Source of the DNA: Sipunculus nudus
Lineage: Eukaryota > Annelida > Sipuncula > Golfingiida > Sipunculidae
DNA: 64,000 nt
NCBI GenBank assembly: GCA_026874595.1
Contig: CM049320.1
Coordinates: forward strand, 35,064,214-35,128,213
Reading direction: 5' to 3'
The translations under genes were made by a program, and so were the position numbers. A model generated the notes under the pieces. The model was not told the origin of the DNA. It was given only the letters and a program-made list of their open reading frames with translations, and searched no databases. This document shows, in pieces, positions 36,579 to 49,400 of this stretch (position 1 is its first letter; every line of letters begins with the position of its first letter).

Positions 36579-39500
36579 TTCTGTCTCAGTATTTGGTTCT
36601 TTGGTCTGTATGTGTGATCATTCAGTTGCTAGATATAAATGTGTTTTGATTGTATAGACACGAATATGACTGAATAGCTCTTTTCTTAAACATACAAAAC
36701 CACTTAATAATTGTTACCTTCGTGGTAAATGATCAATGTGTCTGAGGCTCCGGACAATAGCCCACACAATAATCAAAGTGTCGTTTCGCCCAGTTTTAAA
36801 GGGAAAATCCATGATAAATGGAAACCAATTAGTGGTTCGGTACAACACCAGATAGGCCTGTTTAATCCATTTCCCAAATAGTCCTTGTTGAAACGGCTAC
36901 ATTGATCTCCTTTGTCGTGTGGCTGTGGTCGGAGAATGTTGTATTTAACGTTTATTTTTCACTTGCCAAAACCACAACGCCTGTGAAACGCTTTTCCAAT
37001 AATAAGAGTGCTTTCAATTATTTTATGTGAAATTCCGTCAATATGTTGTTTGCATCTGTGCTCTGTTATAAATAAAGAGGTTGTTCTAGGTAATTACTTG
37101 ACTGTTTGAATTTTCATTAACCTCGTATTTACCGTTCACCTATATTTTCCTTTATAATATTTGGATTAATGATAATATCGGTAATAATAATATTTTCCCT
37201 GGAAATTCTTCGTTAGAACATAAGAACATATAAAATAGATCAATTTGTTTTATTGGCCGCGATCATTTTAAAGAAACAATACTGACGCCAGAGATATTTG
37301 ATGATAAACTGTATAATTATAGCAATTCAGACTCAAGGTTTTGTGTTAAAGATGTTCGTAACCAGACGGTCGTATTCTGAACTGTTTTTCGGGGAGACGG
37401 TGTTGCTGAAATAAGTGTTTTGGATAAATTCGACTGCGCGTATCATACTATGAAGAACTTCATTTTGTTACCCCTACCCTTCTTGCGTCGTTCGGAGAGA
37501 ATTCAAAGTACATTGAATATATCGTTGTTAGAATATTCTGTTCCGCCAGTTCGATATTAGAAAAGTGGGAACTTGGATTTTATTACCTGATTGATATGAA
37601 AAGAGATGAAACGGATTACCCATGGTGTGCTGTATAAACGAAAACTTTCTATAAACAGATAAAGCCCGATCTGATCGATTTTATAATCATGTTTGTTCTT
37701 CCTTGGTTTTTTTTTTCAGCGGGGCCTTGCGTATGATTCCAAGTACTTGTTGCTTAGCACTAATCAACAAAATCATTGAAGCACGTTGGGAAGGCCTAAA
37801 GCTCTCAGGTTTTTGAAAAACAAATTGAATTTTTGCACTTATAGGAAACTGACAAAGGGAGATATGTCTGCTGTCAATCGTACTCCTTGGTGAATCTGTC
37901 GTAATTTATGGATTATGGATTACACGTCTTATAAGAAAGGAAACTGCACTCCGACAGTGCCATGTCCCAATATAATATCATATGTATAGATTTAAAGTAT
38001 TGCGTACACATTCAACAGACCAACATACGGATGATGTTTACTGAATGGAAGTTTTGCAGCAAAATGCTGATATATGGTAGACGTTGGGCCGTTCAAGCTA
38101 TAAACTTTACATTAATTACATTGAATGCAGAATAGCATTTGGTTCCAACATATGTGATGTTGCATGCTAATTAAAAATACTGTATGAAACCAATTTAATT
38201 TTCAATGGGGGGTTTACTATAATTTCATAACAGGCAAGTCGTATTCAGGATATCAGTTTTCTGAACTGGTAACCGACTTTATTCTAAAAACTATTTTTGA
38301 TATTTACCTTTTTTCAAAGACGTCTTCAAAAAAGGAATAATGCATGGCTTCACACATTCCACACGGAATAATAATATTATCATCCCAGTATAATAATTGA
38401 ATCCGTAAAAGCAGCGTTGTGTGGATACAACATTTGCAGCCGATATCAGCAACTGCCGAGTACGTTTCCGGAGAACTCCTCCTGGACCCATGGACCGATC
38501 TTTCTGAAACCAAACCCTGTTATTGGATAACGTATACTTATGCCTCTCAAAAATTGGTGGTGCCATTTTTTCATTGGGAATTTTTACGTATTGGCCTGAA
38601 ATTCTGCATGTCCATCTAACTTGTGTAGACCTCTCGTACACGAAACCAGAGGTGCCACCTATAATCATGTATTTGTATAACTAGAATATACCCATATAAG
38701 TACCTGCATCCACACTTTTCTTAAATTATCAGTAAGCACTGACATGGCGTGCGCGTTTGAACTGCACTGACACAACTTTGGCGAGGGGTGAGATGTGCCG
38801 CGTCCAAAATCGTCCCAAGGGTTAAGCCGCAACATGATTCACTTGTCCCAATATGCGGGGACATATTGCCGATATGGGCAGTGGTGAGATGTTCCCGGTC
38901 TAAATTCGTCCCAGCGGTCAACCCACAACAACATTCATTTGTGTTGACTTTAGCGGACTGCTTAGAAAGCCGACGCGTACAGAATGTTTGGCAGACTATG
39001 TAAGGTTTGATTTGATTGGTTAGCGAGAGGAGATTGAGGACGACGTGGGCGCACTATGTGAGAATGGCCATGGCACATCGCAGGTATTAAACCCAGAATA
39101 TATTTATCGATTTTGAGGCCATTTTTTTACCAAACGCCTAAAAAATATAAACTCGTTCTTCCCCGGACCAAGATGCACCCTCCCACGAAGTTTGACGACC
39201 GTGCGATCCCTAGCGTGCGAATGAATCCGGACAGACAGACAGACAGACAGACAAACAGATTCCCGTGAATTATAGTATGATACATAAAGGCATTTATCGC
39301 AGGGGTGATTTGACGTATCGGCCTTAACTGTCGCATGTCCATAGATCTAGGAAGCATTATCTAGATAACATGACAGCAATAATCGTGAATGCGTGATATC
39401 GATATATTAGCTGATAAACCCGGTATACCGGGCTTTTTACCGGGGTTTGGGAGATATATTTACTGAGATATTGAATGTGGGCTCATTTTTTTATTATGAA

Positions 39501-41209
39501 AGTTAAAAGAAAATATAAATATTTAGTGGGGTACTCTCGGAATACGATATGTACAAATATTTTTTTACTGTTATTTTGTTGCGCTGTGCTCGTGGCAAAA
39601 ATCATACCCCGGTATGTTAACCTTGAAGACCTGGTCAGTGATGGTTTACATTGCGAACCGGAATGAGACGCGGAGGCATACAGTGTTTCGTTGATATTTG
39701 ACTGGTTTCTATCGTTGGACGTATAAAGAATAGGTTGATGTGAGGAACACATGAAAGATTTATTTTATGTACGTTGCAAGGAAACTGTTCCTGAATAAGG
39801 AAACAGAATTATGCAAACATCGTAAGTAGCAAAAGCGGACCGAGCGGGACTCCATGCAGTGGGTCCGTATCCCATTTTCAGCCACCGCAACCTTTTTTTC
39901 ATCGTATCAGACAAATTGTGAGGCCTGAAACCCCGTGAACCAAATTCCTTTTATAAGTATTAGATACAAATTTTTGTGTTTGAATTTCACGCTTACGTCG
40001 GGAGTGGTTTATTGAATGTCCGAAATTAAGCAAGAAGATCCACCCTGAAGAGAATTCTCGCACACAAGACTCCTGGCGCCAACTGCGAACACGTTTTTGT
40101 AGAATGCATTAATCTCCGGATTGGTTTGATGTATAAGCCAAAAATTTGGCATGCCTGTATATCCCGGATTGCATTATCTTGTTCACATGACTGGTGGTGC
40201 CACCAAAAAATTTTTTTTAAGTTAACTCCACCCGTCCATTTTGTAGACTAAGTCATCTCTGATGCCTCAAATTTTTTTAATGCTGTCACGTTAGGATAGA
40301 TTCCACGCCCCACTTTATCCATGTCGATGCGGATACCTTCTGCTTGCCGAATTCCCGCATACTAGTTACTTTAATTGTCAATGGGGTAAGACAAGAAACA
40401 TTAGGTTATTCGTTTATTTTATAACACGGCCAAAGAGAGAGATATCACAATATTTGCTCAAATACTAACGTCACTGCAGGTTGCATCAGAAACCAAACAC
40501 CATCATTCAATTCTATACACTATTAGATTAACAAGAAGCAACTGTCAAGTTCATACCTTGCTCGGGCAGTGTCTAATAAATGTTGATGATGTTGATGATG
40601 AGAATAAGAATGGGATAAATATGTCAGAATGACGCCTTTTGAAATTTACGACGAGGCGTACTTGTTATCTCCTCGCAACGAACTTGCAAAAGGGATATAG
40701 TAACGCCTCCGTTCGTACGTCCGTCTGTCCGTCTGACTGACCGTCCCTCTTTCCATCCGTCCGTCCGGAATCGGCTTGTGGATCGATTTCAAGCCAAACC
40801 GTTTGAACAAAACCTTTCATCTTGCACATATGGCTCACTCACCAATGCAAAGGTCAAGGCCAGAAGGCTGCCCTCTTCATGTTCACACTGTATAATACAC
40901 TCATTCTAATTATGCCCCGTTCGAGGGGATGCTCCGCTTTGCGGTGCCCTTGTTAGGTTTTAACTTGGCGAAGAAGAATGAGGTTTTTCATCCAGATTTC
41001 CCTGTTTGCATTTTAGCACTAGGGGTATTTGAACAAGAGGCCTCCAACTCCGTAGGCCAAGGCCTCATACACTGGTTTCCACCTTCCTTTGGTAGGACAT
41101 TAGCTTTAGGCACTAGGGCTGAACGAGAGACCTCCAGCTGCGAAAGCCAGGGCTTATCGACTATGTGTTGTTCTACTCGGGGCACTAGCGGTGCTGTGCA
41201 GAGGACGTG

Positions 41210-42411
41210 AATCTATCGAGTGAAAGATCTCATCGACTAACAATCGTCTTGTGAGCTGACATGCTCAGTTTCATGTAAGAAGTGATTCTATTTAGGACTA
41301 CAGTGAAAACTTGTCTAACGGACACCTCACTTAAGCGGACGACTGGCTATAACGGACAAGATAGTTAAGTTCCCTCAAAATTCCCCATATGTTATGTATA
41401 AGCGGAACCTCTGTAAGGCGGACACTTCACTACTGCGGACAACGGACAGCAGATTTCAACTCAAACCAACATTCTAAGAGTAAATGAACCTGACAAATGC
41501 GGACACGATACGCCACCTTCGGCGGACATTGATCACTCGCCCCGGGCAACATCAAAGGCCATCGGTACTTTTGTTGTTCCTGGGACTTGAACACAAAGGA
41601 TTATGCAATCCCCAGTTGTTACCTTAGTGCGTGTCGTGCTCATGTCACGGTGTGATGTGCTCCTACGTTAAACACAGCAAATATGAAGGGGTAAACATCG
41701 TGTCACTTTATTCCACGGTTGATCATTCACACGTTGCGAAGCTGCATATTTTTCGCACAACCTCGGGGTCATTGAATTGATTAAACGGCTACCGATTACC
41801 CATGCGTCCCTGATCTCACCACGCAATATCTAACTGTAAAATTTGCCACTTTGTTATAGCAGGCTGTTTGATATTAATTTATCGGTTTTGTTCAGTATGT
41901 CTCAAACTGTTCTGCTCAGTGTAAAAAATCTGCTCGCTCCGTAGCTGTTTATACCGTGGCGCCGTGCACAAGCTCCTCGGGGTTCGTTTAATCTCGGGTG
42001 CCTTAAACATTAAAGCAAATCAAACCAAACAACCATCATCAAAAAAAGTTTATTTTGGGCTAAAGCTACATTTACCATTAAAAACGAATGTTACCAGGTT
42101 CGTAGCCATTACAATCTTCGCATTATCAACGTCGTCATTATTTGGCAAACTGAACAAGGAGAGTTTTAGGCAATACCGCCACGTGGCACCACACGTACAC
42201 CTGGGTGGGAGATTATGCTATCTGAGAAAGTCAAGCTATATATATATAGCTCATATTGAGGGTTTGCAATTGAAACCTCAATTGCGCAAACAGGTATATT
42301 TTATCGATGTTGATACAAACTAATATGAAGATGTTGCATTTGCAGTATTTTCCATTTCCTTCCAGAGTCATTCGGAGACGATGTGAATGAAGGTAGATCA
42401 GGCCGACAAAA
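41210..42411 (+). promoter_or_regulatory. 5' flank of the intact gene (promoter region, undefined)
   Basis: About 1.2 kb lies between the 7.34 kb duplication and the first coding exon. Comparison with the relic at 61.0-61.3 kb shows shared sequence at both ends (41110-41290 and about 42280-42470). The interval of roughly 1 kb between these is present only here, so it is probably inserted; it starts with the pogo/Tigger-like terminus at 41301. TATATATATAG occurs at 42239-42249. No transcription start can be fixed. A 119-codon open frame at 41964-42323 is unrecognised and I do not call it a gene. Confidence 0.3.
41301..41560 (+). mobile_element. pogo/Tigger-like DNA transposon terminus
   Basis: The sequence starts TA|CAGTGAAAACTTGTCTAACG with repeated GCGGACA/ACGGACA words. 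This is the style of the terminal region of Tc1/mariner pogo-Tigger elements, which target TA. The opposite end was not found, so this is a fragment or a diverged copy. It interrupts sequence that is continuous in the 61 kb relic. Confidence 0.45.
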
Positions 42412-42472
42412 ATGAAGACCATTTCACATAGACACCTTATTTTGCTTGGTGTATTTATCCTTCAATGTACAG
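42412..42472 (+). CDS. Exon 1: start codon and signal peptide
   Basis: ATG at 42412 has A at -3 and an in-frame TAG stop 18 bases upstream. It encodes 20 residues plus one base (phase 1), with the hydrophobic stretch LILLGVFIL followed by QCT. The donor is ACAG|GTCAGT. A decayed paralogue of this exon lies near 61340. Signal cleavage probably falls near residues 20-25, partly encoded by exon 2. Confidence 0.75.
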
Positions 42473-45400
42473 GTCAGTTAACGAAAATACTATTTTCTCT
42501 TCATCCGACGATATGTGGCGGCATGTTTCCTTCAAGTGTGTTTATTGTTTCTATCACGATCAACATGTCATAGAAACAGTACTGCTTTGTCACTTGCTGG
42601 AGTCGAAACATTATTTTTAGGGAAAAATTAAAACAATCATAGCAAGAAATAAAATTGTGAGAACAAGATAAGACATACCTATATAAAACATACTCTTGAC
42701 GTAATTTTGAGTAATTATCACTAAAACACGCGAACATTTATACTGCGTATACTTCATACAGCACTGCGAATTTCTATAGTGCCCTCAGTGTTCTTGTCTT
42801 TGGCTCACACAGTCACAAAAAGTCATAGTGTAAAATGAATGACTCTTGGGGATAAAGTATGCTCAAAACAAACAGCTGATGAAATTTTATTAATTGAATC
42901 TAGATTCAAATTACTTTTAAAATGAATATAGTGTCAAATGAATAGAGGCAAAACCATTTAAAAATAGCAAAACGTAAACAGACGTATAAAATTGCATCAA
43001 TCGCCAAACTTCGGTTCCTATGGTGACCAGGAAATATTCCAGGGAAACAGCTGCAATCGAGTAATTTATATGCATTAACCATATAATATATAGATTATTT
43101 TTTTCCGGTTATATATTGATATTTCTACTCCAAGGTTCTGGCAGGTATATATTAGATTGTTATTTCCGGTTATATATTTCTATTTCAGAAGGTCTGGCGA
43201 GTATGATACATGTTGAAGGGCCACTAACAACAACCGATGACGACGCCGAATCTATGGTCACATGTCCTACAGGATACGTACCGAGAACGTGCTCCTGCGA
43301 CGCCTGGTCTAACTGTGACGGGGCTTATTTCAAAGGGTACACCGACCCGTTGCAGTGCATAGCCAGAAATTCAAATACCGGAAACCGTGTTAAGGTAGCC
43401 ATGCATCATTTTCGTCGCCGTATGTGCCGCAAATATTTTCTTTTGGTGAAATTTAAATCATTTCATATTATCACTATAGTTTATACCCATTTTTATTGAA
43501 ATTTTCGGATGAGTTCAAAAAGTATTGACCTTAACCTTAATCTTTTAAGTCAAATATGCTCTTATATTGAGAGATTTTTAGCGGACTGTAAGTCATCTTA
43601 GCTTGAGCGATCACTCCTTATCGGTCGTTCTTTTTGCCGTAAAATAACTTAGCAAAATTCGTAACTGGAGGATTTCGAATTTCTCAATTGAAATCCAGGT
43701 AGGTCCGTGAAAATCTCCCTTGATAAAAACATGACTTTGAATCCAAGCGAGTCAGACGGCGCATAATTAGAAACTTCTTACGTGGCATTCTGGCAGATTC
43801 TGTGTAAATGTTCTTGAAAACATGAAATTAAGTCACTGTGATCTATATTCTCTGGAGTTATAAGGGAAAATGATTCGAGGACTCTGACAGTCAGATGGGC
43901 GTTCGTTAGGTCTAGAATCTTCCAGGGAGGTTCTGGGTAAATCTTCTTGAAACTGGAAATTGACTCAGGGTAACCAACATTTTGATAGTTACGAGCGGAA
44001 GAAAGTCAGATCAGCCACAAACCTTATACTGAGTTAATGTAAAGGGACGTCATAGAAATGTCTCCTTGGACATCCGAAATAAAGTCACTGTGGCTTATAT
44101 TCTGCAAAATATGTGTAGGAACCTGTTTAGACGGATACAAGATTTGTAGTAGTTTGATCTAGAAACTTCTAATGGTATAATCTTCTTGAATACCTTTAAT
44201 AAGTTCAATGTAACCAATTTATAGGGACTATAGGCAAATAAGCAGGATTCTAAAAAAATCTTGAAGTCATACCACTACTTTTAAATTACATATTTTTTTA
44301 ACAGATCGTAATTTAAGTAAATTAATACAAGCGTCACATGTATGTCAGATTCAGCTTAGCGTAATGGCTATGTCTGTACATCTGCCTAAGTGACTGATGA
44401 GCAACCTTCAAGAAATCCTTTAAGGAACTGTCAGTTAAACTGTCTGCTGAATGCAGCAGACACATCTTAAAGTGGCAAAATAAATGTTACTTCAAAATAA
44501 GATAACGGATTAAATGAGCAAAAGAAAGGAAACATGTATACAGTTTCATGTGTATACGTGTGCACGCTTTATACTAGACACTTCAAAATGCGTTTATGAT
44601 GCATCTCATGAAGACTAAAACTTTAGATTAAAAACATTAAATCTTTAGTGGTACTGTTAGATGGTGATGTGTATACCAAAGACTTGAGCATGATTTAAGA
44701 GTACAAAATCAGAGTTTTTCTGTTAATAGACTTATTGGAAAATAAATGGATTTATTTCTATATTGTGCAAAAACGGTGTTCCAACCTGGCAAACTTGTAA
44801 CATGAATAATGACCAATTAAACAAATCAATATGTTGCTTAACGTAATGAATTATTACCTATTGTTATCAGAAGTACTATCACGGCTATTCAAGTCTGATA
44901 CTTGTCAGGTTACAAGGGAACATTAATTCCAATATAATATTATGGTCAAGTAATAATTTCAAGCCAGTGGGCGAAAAGTTATTCATTTAGCAGAATGATT
45001 TCTCGATTAACACAGATAAGAATGTAGCATGTTCTTCTCAGAATGACTGGTACAGAACTCCTTCGGCATGTCTTTGAGTAACTAATACCTGTAAAGACAG
45101 CTCCTCATACATTTATATATGCCGAGTAACTGAGGCCTGTAAAGACAGCTGCTCTTACAGTAATATATGCACTGAATAGTGCAAAACTTGACAGCTGTGC
45201 CAGGAAATTAAAGTTTAAAAGGTGGAACACCTTTCAAAACGTGAGCGACGCATTTACATGTAAAATGCAGAATGATAATTATAGTGTTAATTACACTGAA
45301 AATGACTCCTACCCTGAATCAAACACATACAACATTACAACGGACAAAGATATACAAAGATGCAACATTGGGCTAGCATTCCATTTATGCTTACGCTTTA

Positions 45401-46437
45401 CGTAGAAAACGGACGTCTGTGATTCCATTAATACGTATGAGTATGCGTTAGATATAAAGCAATTTGTAGCTTCTGTCAAACCAAATTGCGCTCATTGTTT
45501 TCAATTTTGTAGCGCTTGTTGCCAAAACCACGCATCTGAGAAAATCTTATAAGTTACAAATAACATTTGCTGTTGTCGACAAACATACATTCAGCTGAAT
45601 ATTCCAGACAGTAAGTATCACATACCAGTATAAACCAGGTTGGAAACGCTTGATTTCGCTGTGTCAAGCTGAATCAGTAAAAAGTAGGAAGGAAGGTGTC
45701 ATGAAAACGAATTGTGCAGTGCCGTTATACGTACCGATTCCCCGTATTAAGATGGTACCAACATAACAAGTTGTACGCGATGCACAGTTAACTGAAGAGC
45801 CACCCGGCCCAATTTTCAACATATACCAGGTCAAAAACCCTTAAATACGCAGTGTCAAGCTTAATAGTGCACAGTTAATGGAGAAACCATCCAGTCTTCA
45901 GAGGGAAGCAATGTTACCAATGTGTAAAATGCGGTGTAAAATAAACGGAACAGCCACATGAAACGCCGATATATCTGGTTTAGAGAGGCCCGCGGGGACA
46001 GATTCTTAGACAACTGCAAAATCTCTTAGTATGTTTCCCCGTTAGTTCTTATATGATGCGTGATCATGGGGTTGCGCGTGTCCAATATTCCTATTACATC
46101 TAATTAAGGATACAGCGTAAACACAATCCGTGTACCGGCGATGTTTTCAAAACGTTGTGTCCCAAAGCAGTGACCGGCGGGTATATTGTTTTGTCTGACG
46201 AGCCTGATAACGTATTTTCTTTATAAACGCCGGGCTTGAATTGAAGCCGGCCTTGTTAAGATGCGCCGGGTCAAGGCAGGGTCTGAAAAAATAAGCGCCC
46301 TTGCGTCTGATCACGGAAATACGGTATACGTTTCAAACATTGTGTATTTGGCATTCGTATTTGGAAATCATTTGGTAAGTAAATATTCCAAGTAAATATT
46401 TTACAAACAAATTGCAGAAATAATATCCTAAGTCGGA

Positions 46438-46485
<48 letters not shown>

Positions 46486-49400
46486 CAGTGCAACCCCTCT
46501 GTTGCGGTCAGTCGGGTGCCTCCCAAGAGGGCTTCGTGCGGTCCTGTTGCAGGCAGACGTCCGAGATCCAGGCGAGAGACGCACACATCCATGAAAATGC
46601 ATTATTTTTTAAAACATTTATTATGCTCTTTCTTCCGTTATTATATGTGTCATTAAGGACATAATTTGGTAGGGAATACATTTTTACATTAAGTGAAAGC
46701 GGTAGGACTTATATTCTTGATACTGTAATATCAATATATGTATAAAGTTTATTATTTCAAAATAAATACAAAATACACATGATTACACTAGTAACAGGAC
46801 GGTTCTGTTGGTCTTATTAATGAGGATCCACCTTATACCAACTGACCAAGACTGTTTTTCACTTCAGGCATCGTTGTATTGTGAACTGGAGAGGGTGGAC
46901 AACCAGAAATATATTCAAGTTGCGTCTCTCGACTACACAAATTACCCGTCTGTATTCTGTCCTGTCGGAACTATATTTGTCAGCTGCAGCATTTATTCAC
47001 CGTGAGTAATACATATTCAAGGCCAAAACACACTTGCCTGTGCGGAAAGCGGCGAGATTGTGCGATCGCTCCCAGAGCTATTTTAGCCGCTTGCCGCGCG
47101 CGTTCCGTATGTGGTTTCTTGTAAATATATATCGTGTCTGTTGTTATTCCAGTAAAATGCATTTAATTTCCACCTTATTTATATGTTTACTTCAATATGT
47201 AAGTAAATGTATCATTTAATAACTATATATATATTTCTATATACTATTTTTATATATGTAAATTACATGTATATATGTTCACATAGATACAAGTTGTTAT
47301 ATATATTAAATCATAATTAATTTTTACCAAGTAACCAAGTTGAAATTTAGGAAATATAGTAAATAATTCCAGGACATATAAAATACCATAAAAGTTCTAG
47401 ATATTCCAAAGCGATTCCAAATAATTCCAAAAATAAGCCTGTCGGGTTCCGATAAAAGTAAGTGGAAGCGATACGAAAGTGCTCCTAGAACTGCGTACAG
47501 GCAAAAAGTTTTAAGCGGGTATAACGCTTATTTTGGACCAAGCCCAAATCCTAGTTTATAGTAGGATTCTGGTAGGTCAGTATGGTAGTTATTACTGAGA
47601 AACGTTGAACCTATTTCATCACTTCTTTTTCAGGTGGATGAATAGGCATCGGATGAGCTATACTGTGAAAAGCGGCGTGTGTTCCCCTGATCGATACGTG
47701 GCAACGGCTAGGGTTCGGATCTATGTTCACTGTCAGTGTAAGTTTAGTCACAAACTATAATTAGAGTGCAGTAACAGAGCGCGAACCTCCTACAAGGCCT
47801 GCATCCACATAAAAAAAAATCATGTGCTGCTGATCCACATACATTAACTCGAAATCATTGATAATTCACCTTTTTAGAAAAGAGGCACGCTTACCTTTTT
47901 GTAAAAAAAAATAATCACGCCTTTCAAAAATGTATAAACTCATTAATAATATTTTAACATTTTTCGTTGTTATTTTCGTTTGCAATAAATCCTGGGGATC
48001 CGGCCGTGTCGATTGAAAGGGTACATATATTTCTCGCCAGGTATATCTATGAGGAAACGGTTTAGAACAGTTTACAACACACTGAACGAATACCTGTCAT
48101 GATACTTATAGGCCACACTAAACAAACTAGATGACCTGAGGTCACGCGCTTGCCGGAAATGATGTAAAGTTAGTAAGATGAACGAGCAGTGTCAAAGTGA
48201 AAGAAAATAATCCATAGTTTGTGAAGAAAGAACCAATATTAACAAAGTTCTAAAGAAAATAAGATTTTGATATATTTTGATCACCTTGACCTTGATCTTT
48301 AACTTATTTGAATAATAAACATAGGGCTTCCGGATATCATCACGATATATGACAAGTGTAATTTACAAAACGATTCCTGCAAAACTGTGGCCAGTAGAAT
48401 GCTACATGTGAGACGCAAGAACCAGGAAGCAGGCGAAATTGAGGACAGCTGACAAACAGACAAACATACTGACCCAAGAATGAGAACAGATGACTTAATC
48501 ATATTATGAAGAAACCTAAGAGGAAGATAATAGTTTTGGAGATATGGCAAAAAAATGATATGTTGTGCAAGTTTGAGTGCACCGCCCCCTGGCGGCCAAT
48601 CCTGGAAAATGAAAAATCTGTTTCGAGATATTAGTGTAAGACATAAGATGTAATAGTTTTAAAAGGATTGTTTCAAAACTGTGGCCTGTAGAATGCTATA
48701 TGTGAGACGCAAGAACCGGCAAGCAAGCGGATTTGAGGACAACTAAGAAACAGACGGACACACAGACAAAGTGACTTAAGATTGAGACCAAATGAATACA
48801 CCAGGCTTTTTGAAAGACCCAGAGGAAGAAAATAAGCTATAGTTTATGTAAATGAGGTTTATAGTTTTGGAGATATGGCAAAAAAATGATATGTTATGCA
48901 AGTTTGAGTGCACCGCCCCCTAGCGGCCAATTCTTGAAAATGAAATATCCTTTTCGAGATATTGGTGTAGGACATAAGATGTAATAGTTTTAAAAGGATT
49001 CTTTTAAAACTGTGACCTGTAGAATGCTATATGTGAGACGCCAGAATCAGTAAGCAGGCGAATTTGATGAAAACTGAGAAACAGACGGACACACTGACAA
49101 AGTGACTCAAGATTGAGTCGAAATGACTCCACCAGGATTTAGAAAAGACTCAGAGGATGAAAATAAGCTATAGTTTATGTAATTGAGGCTCACAGTTTTG
49201 GAGATATGGCCAAAATATGATATGTTGGGGAGGTTTGCATACAGCGCCACCTAGTGGCTGCATTCAAAAAATGGAAAACTGGTTTCGAGATAATAGTGTA
49301 GGACTTACGATATGTCAGTTTCAAAAAGATTCCTGCAAAACTGTGGCCTCCAGGCAAGATTACTGAAATCTCGAAATATCTCGTTTGACGAGATATTATA

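Larger units (their letters stand above)
33766..41100 (+). repeat. Near-identical 7.34 kb direct duplication, copy 2
   Basis: This is the partner of 26428-33763. It ends at GGTAGGACAT (41091-41100); beyond this the sequence continues into the gene's 5' flank. The copy 1/copy 2 junction at 33754-33766 reads GGTAGGACAT then CAGCACC, with only a few bases of shared sequence. Confidence 0.95.
43395..46867 (+). other. Intron 2 of the intact gene
   Basis: This is a 3.5 kb intron. It holds repeat-derived segments near 43520-44250, a short tandem pair around 45076-45180 (both with CTGTAAAGACAGCT-like cores), an ACCAGGT-type pair near 45638 and 45827, a (CA)15(TA)n microsatellite at 46441-46485, and a pogo/Tigger-like relic at 46486. 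Parts of 43500-44980 align by eye with 61960-63930, showing that the downstream relic continues into this intron. Confidence 0.55.
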
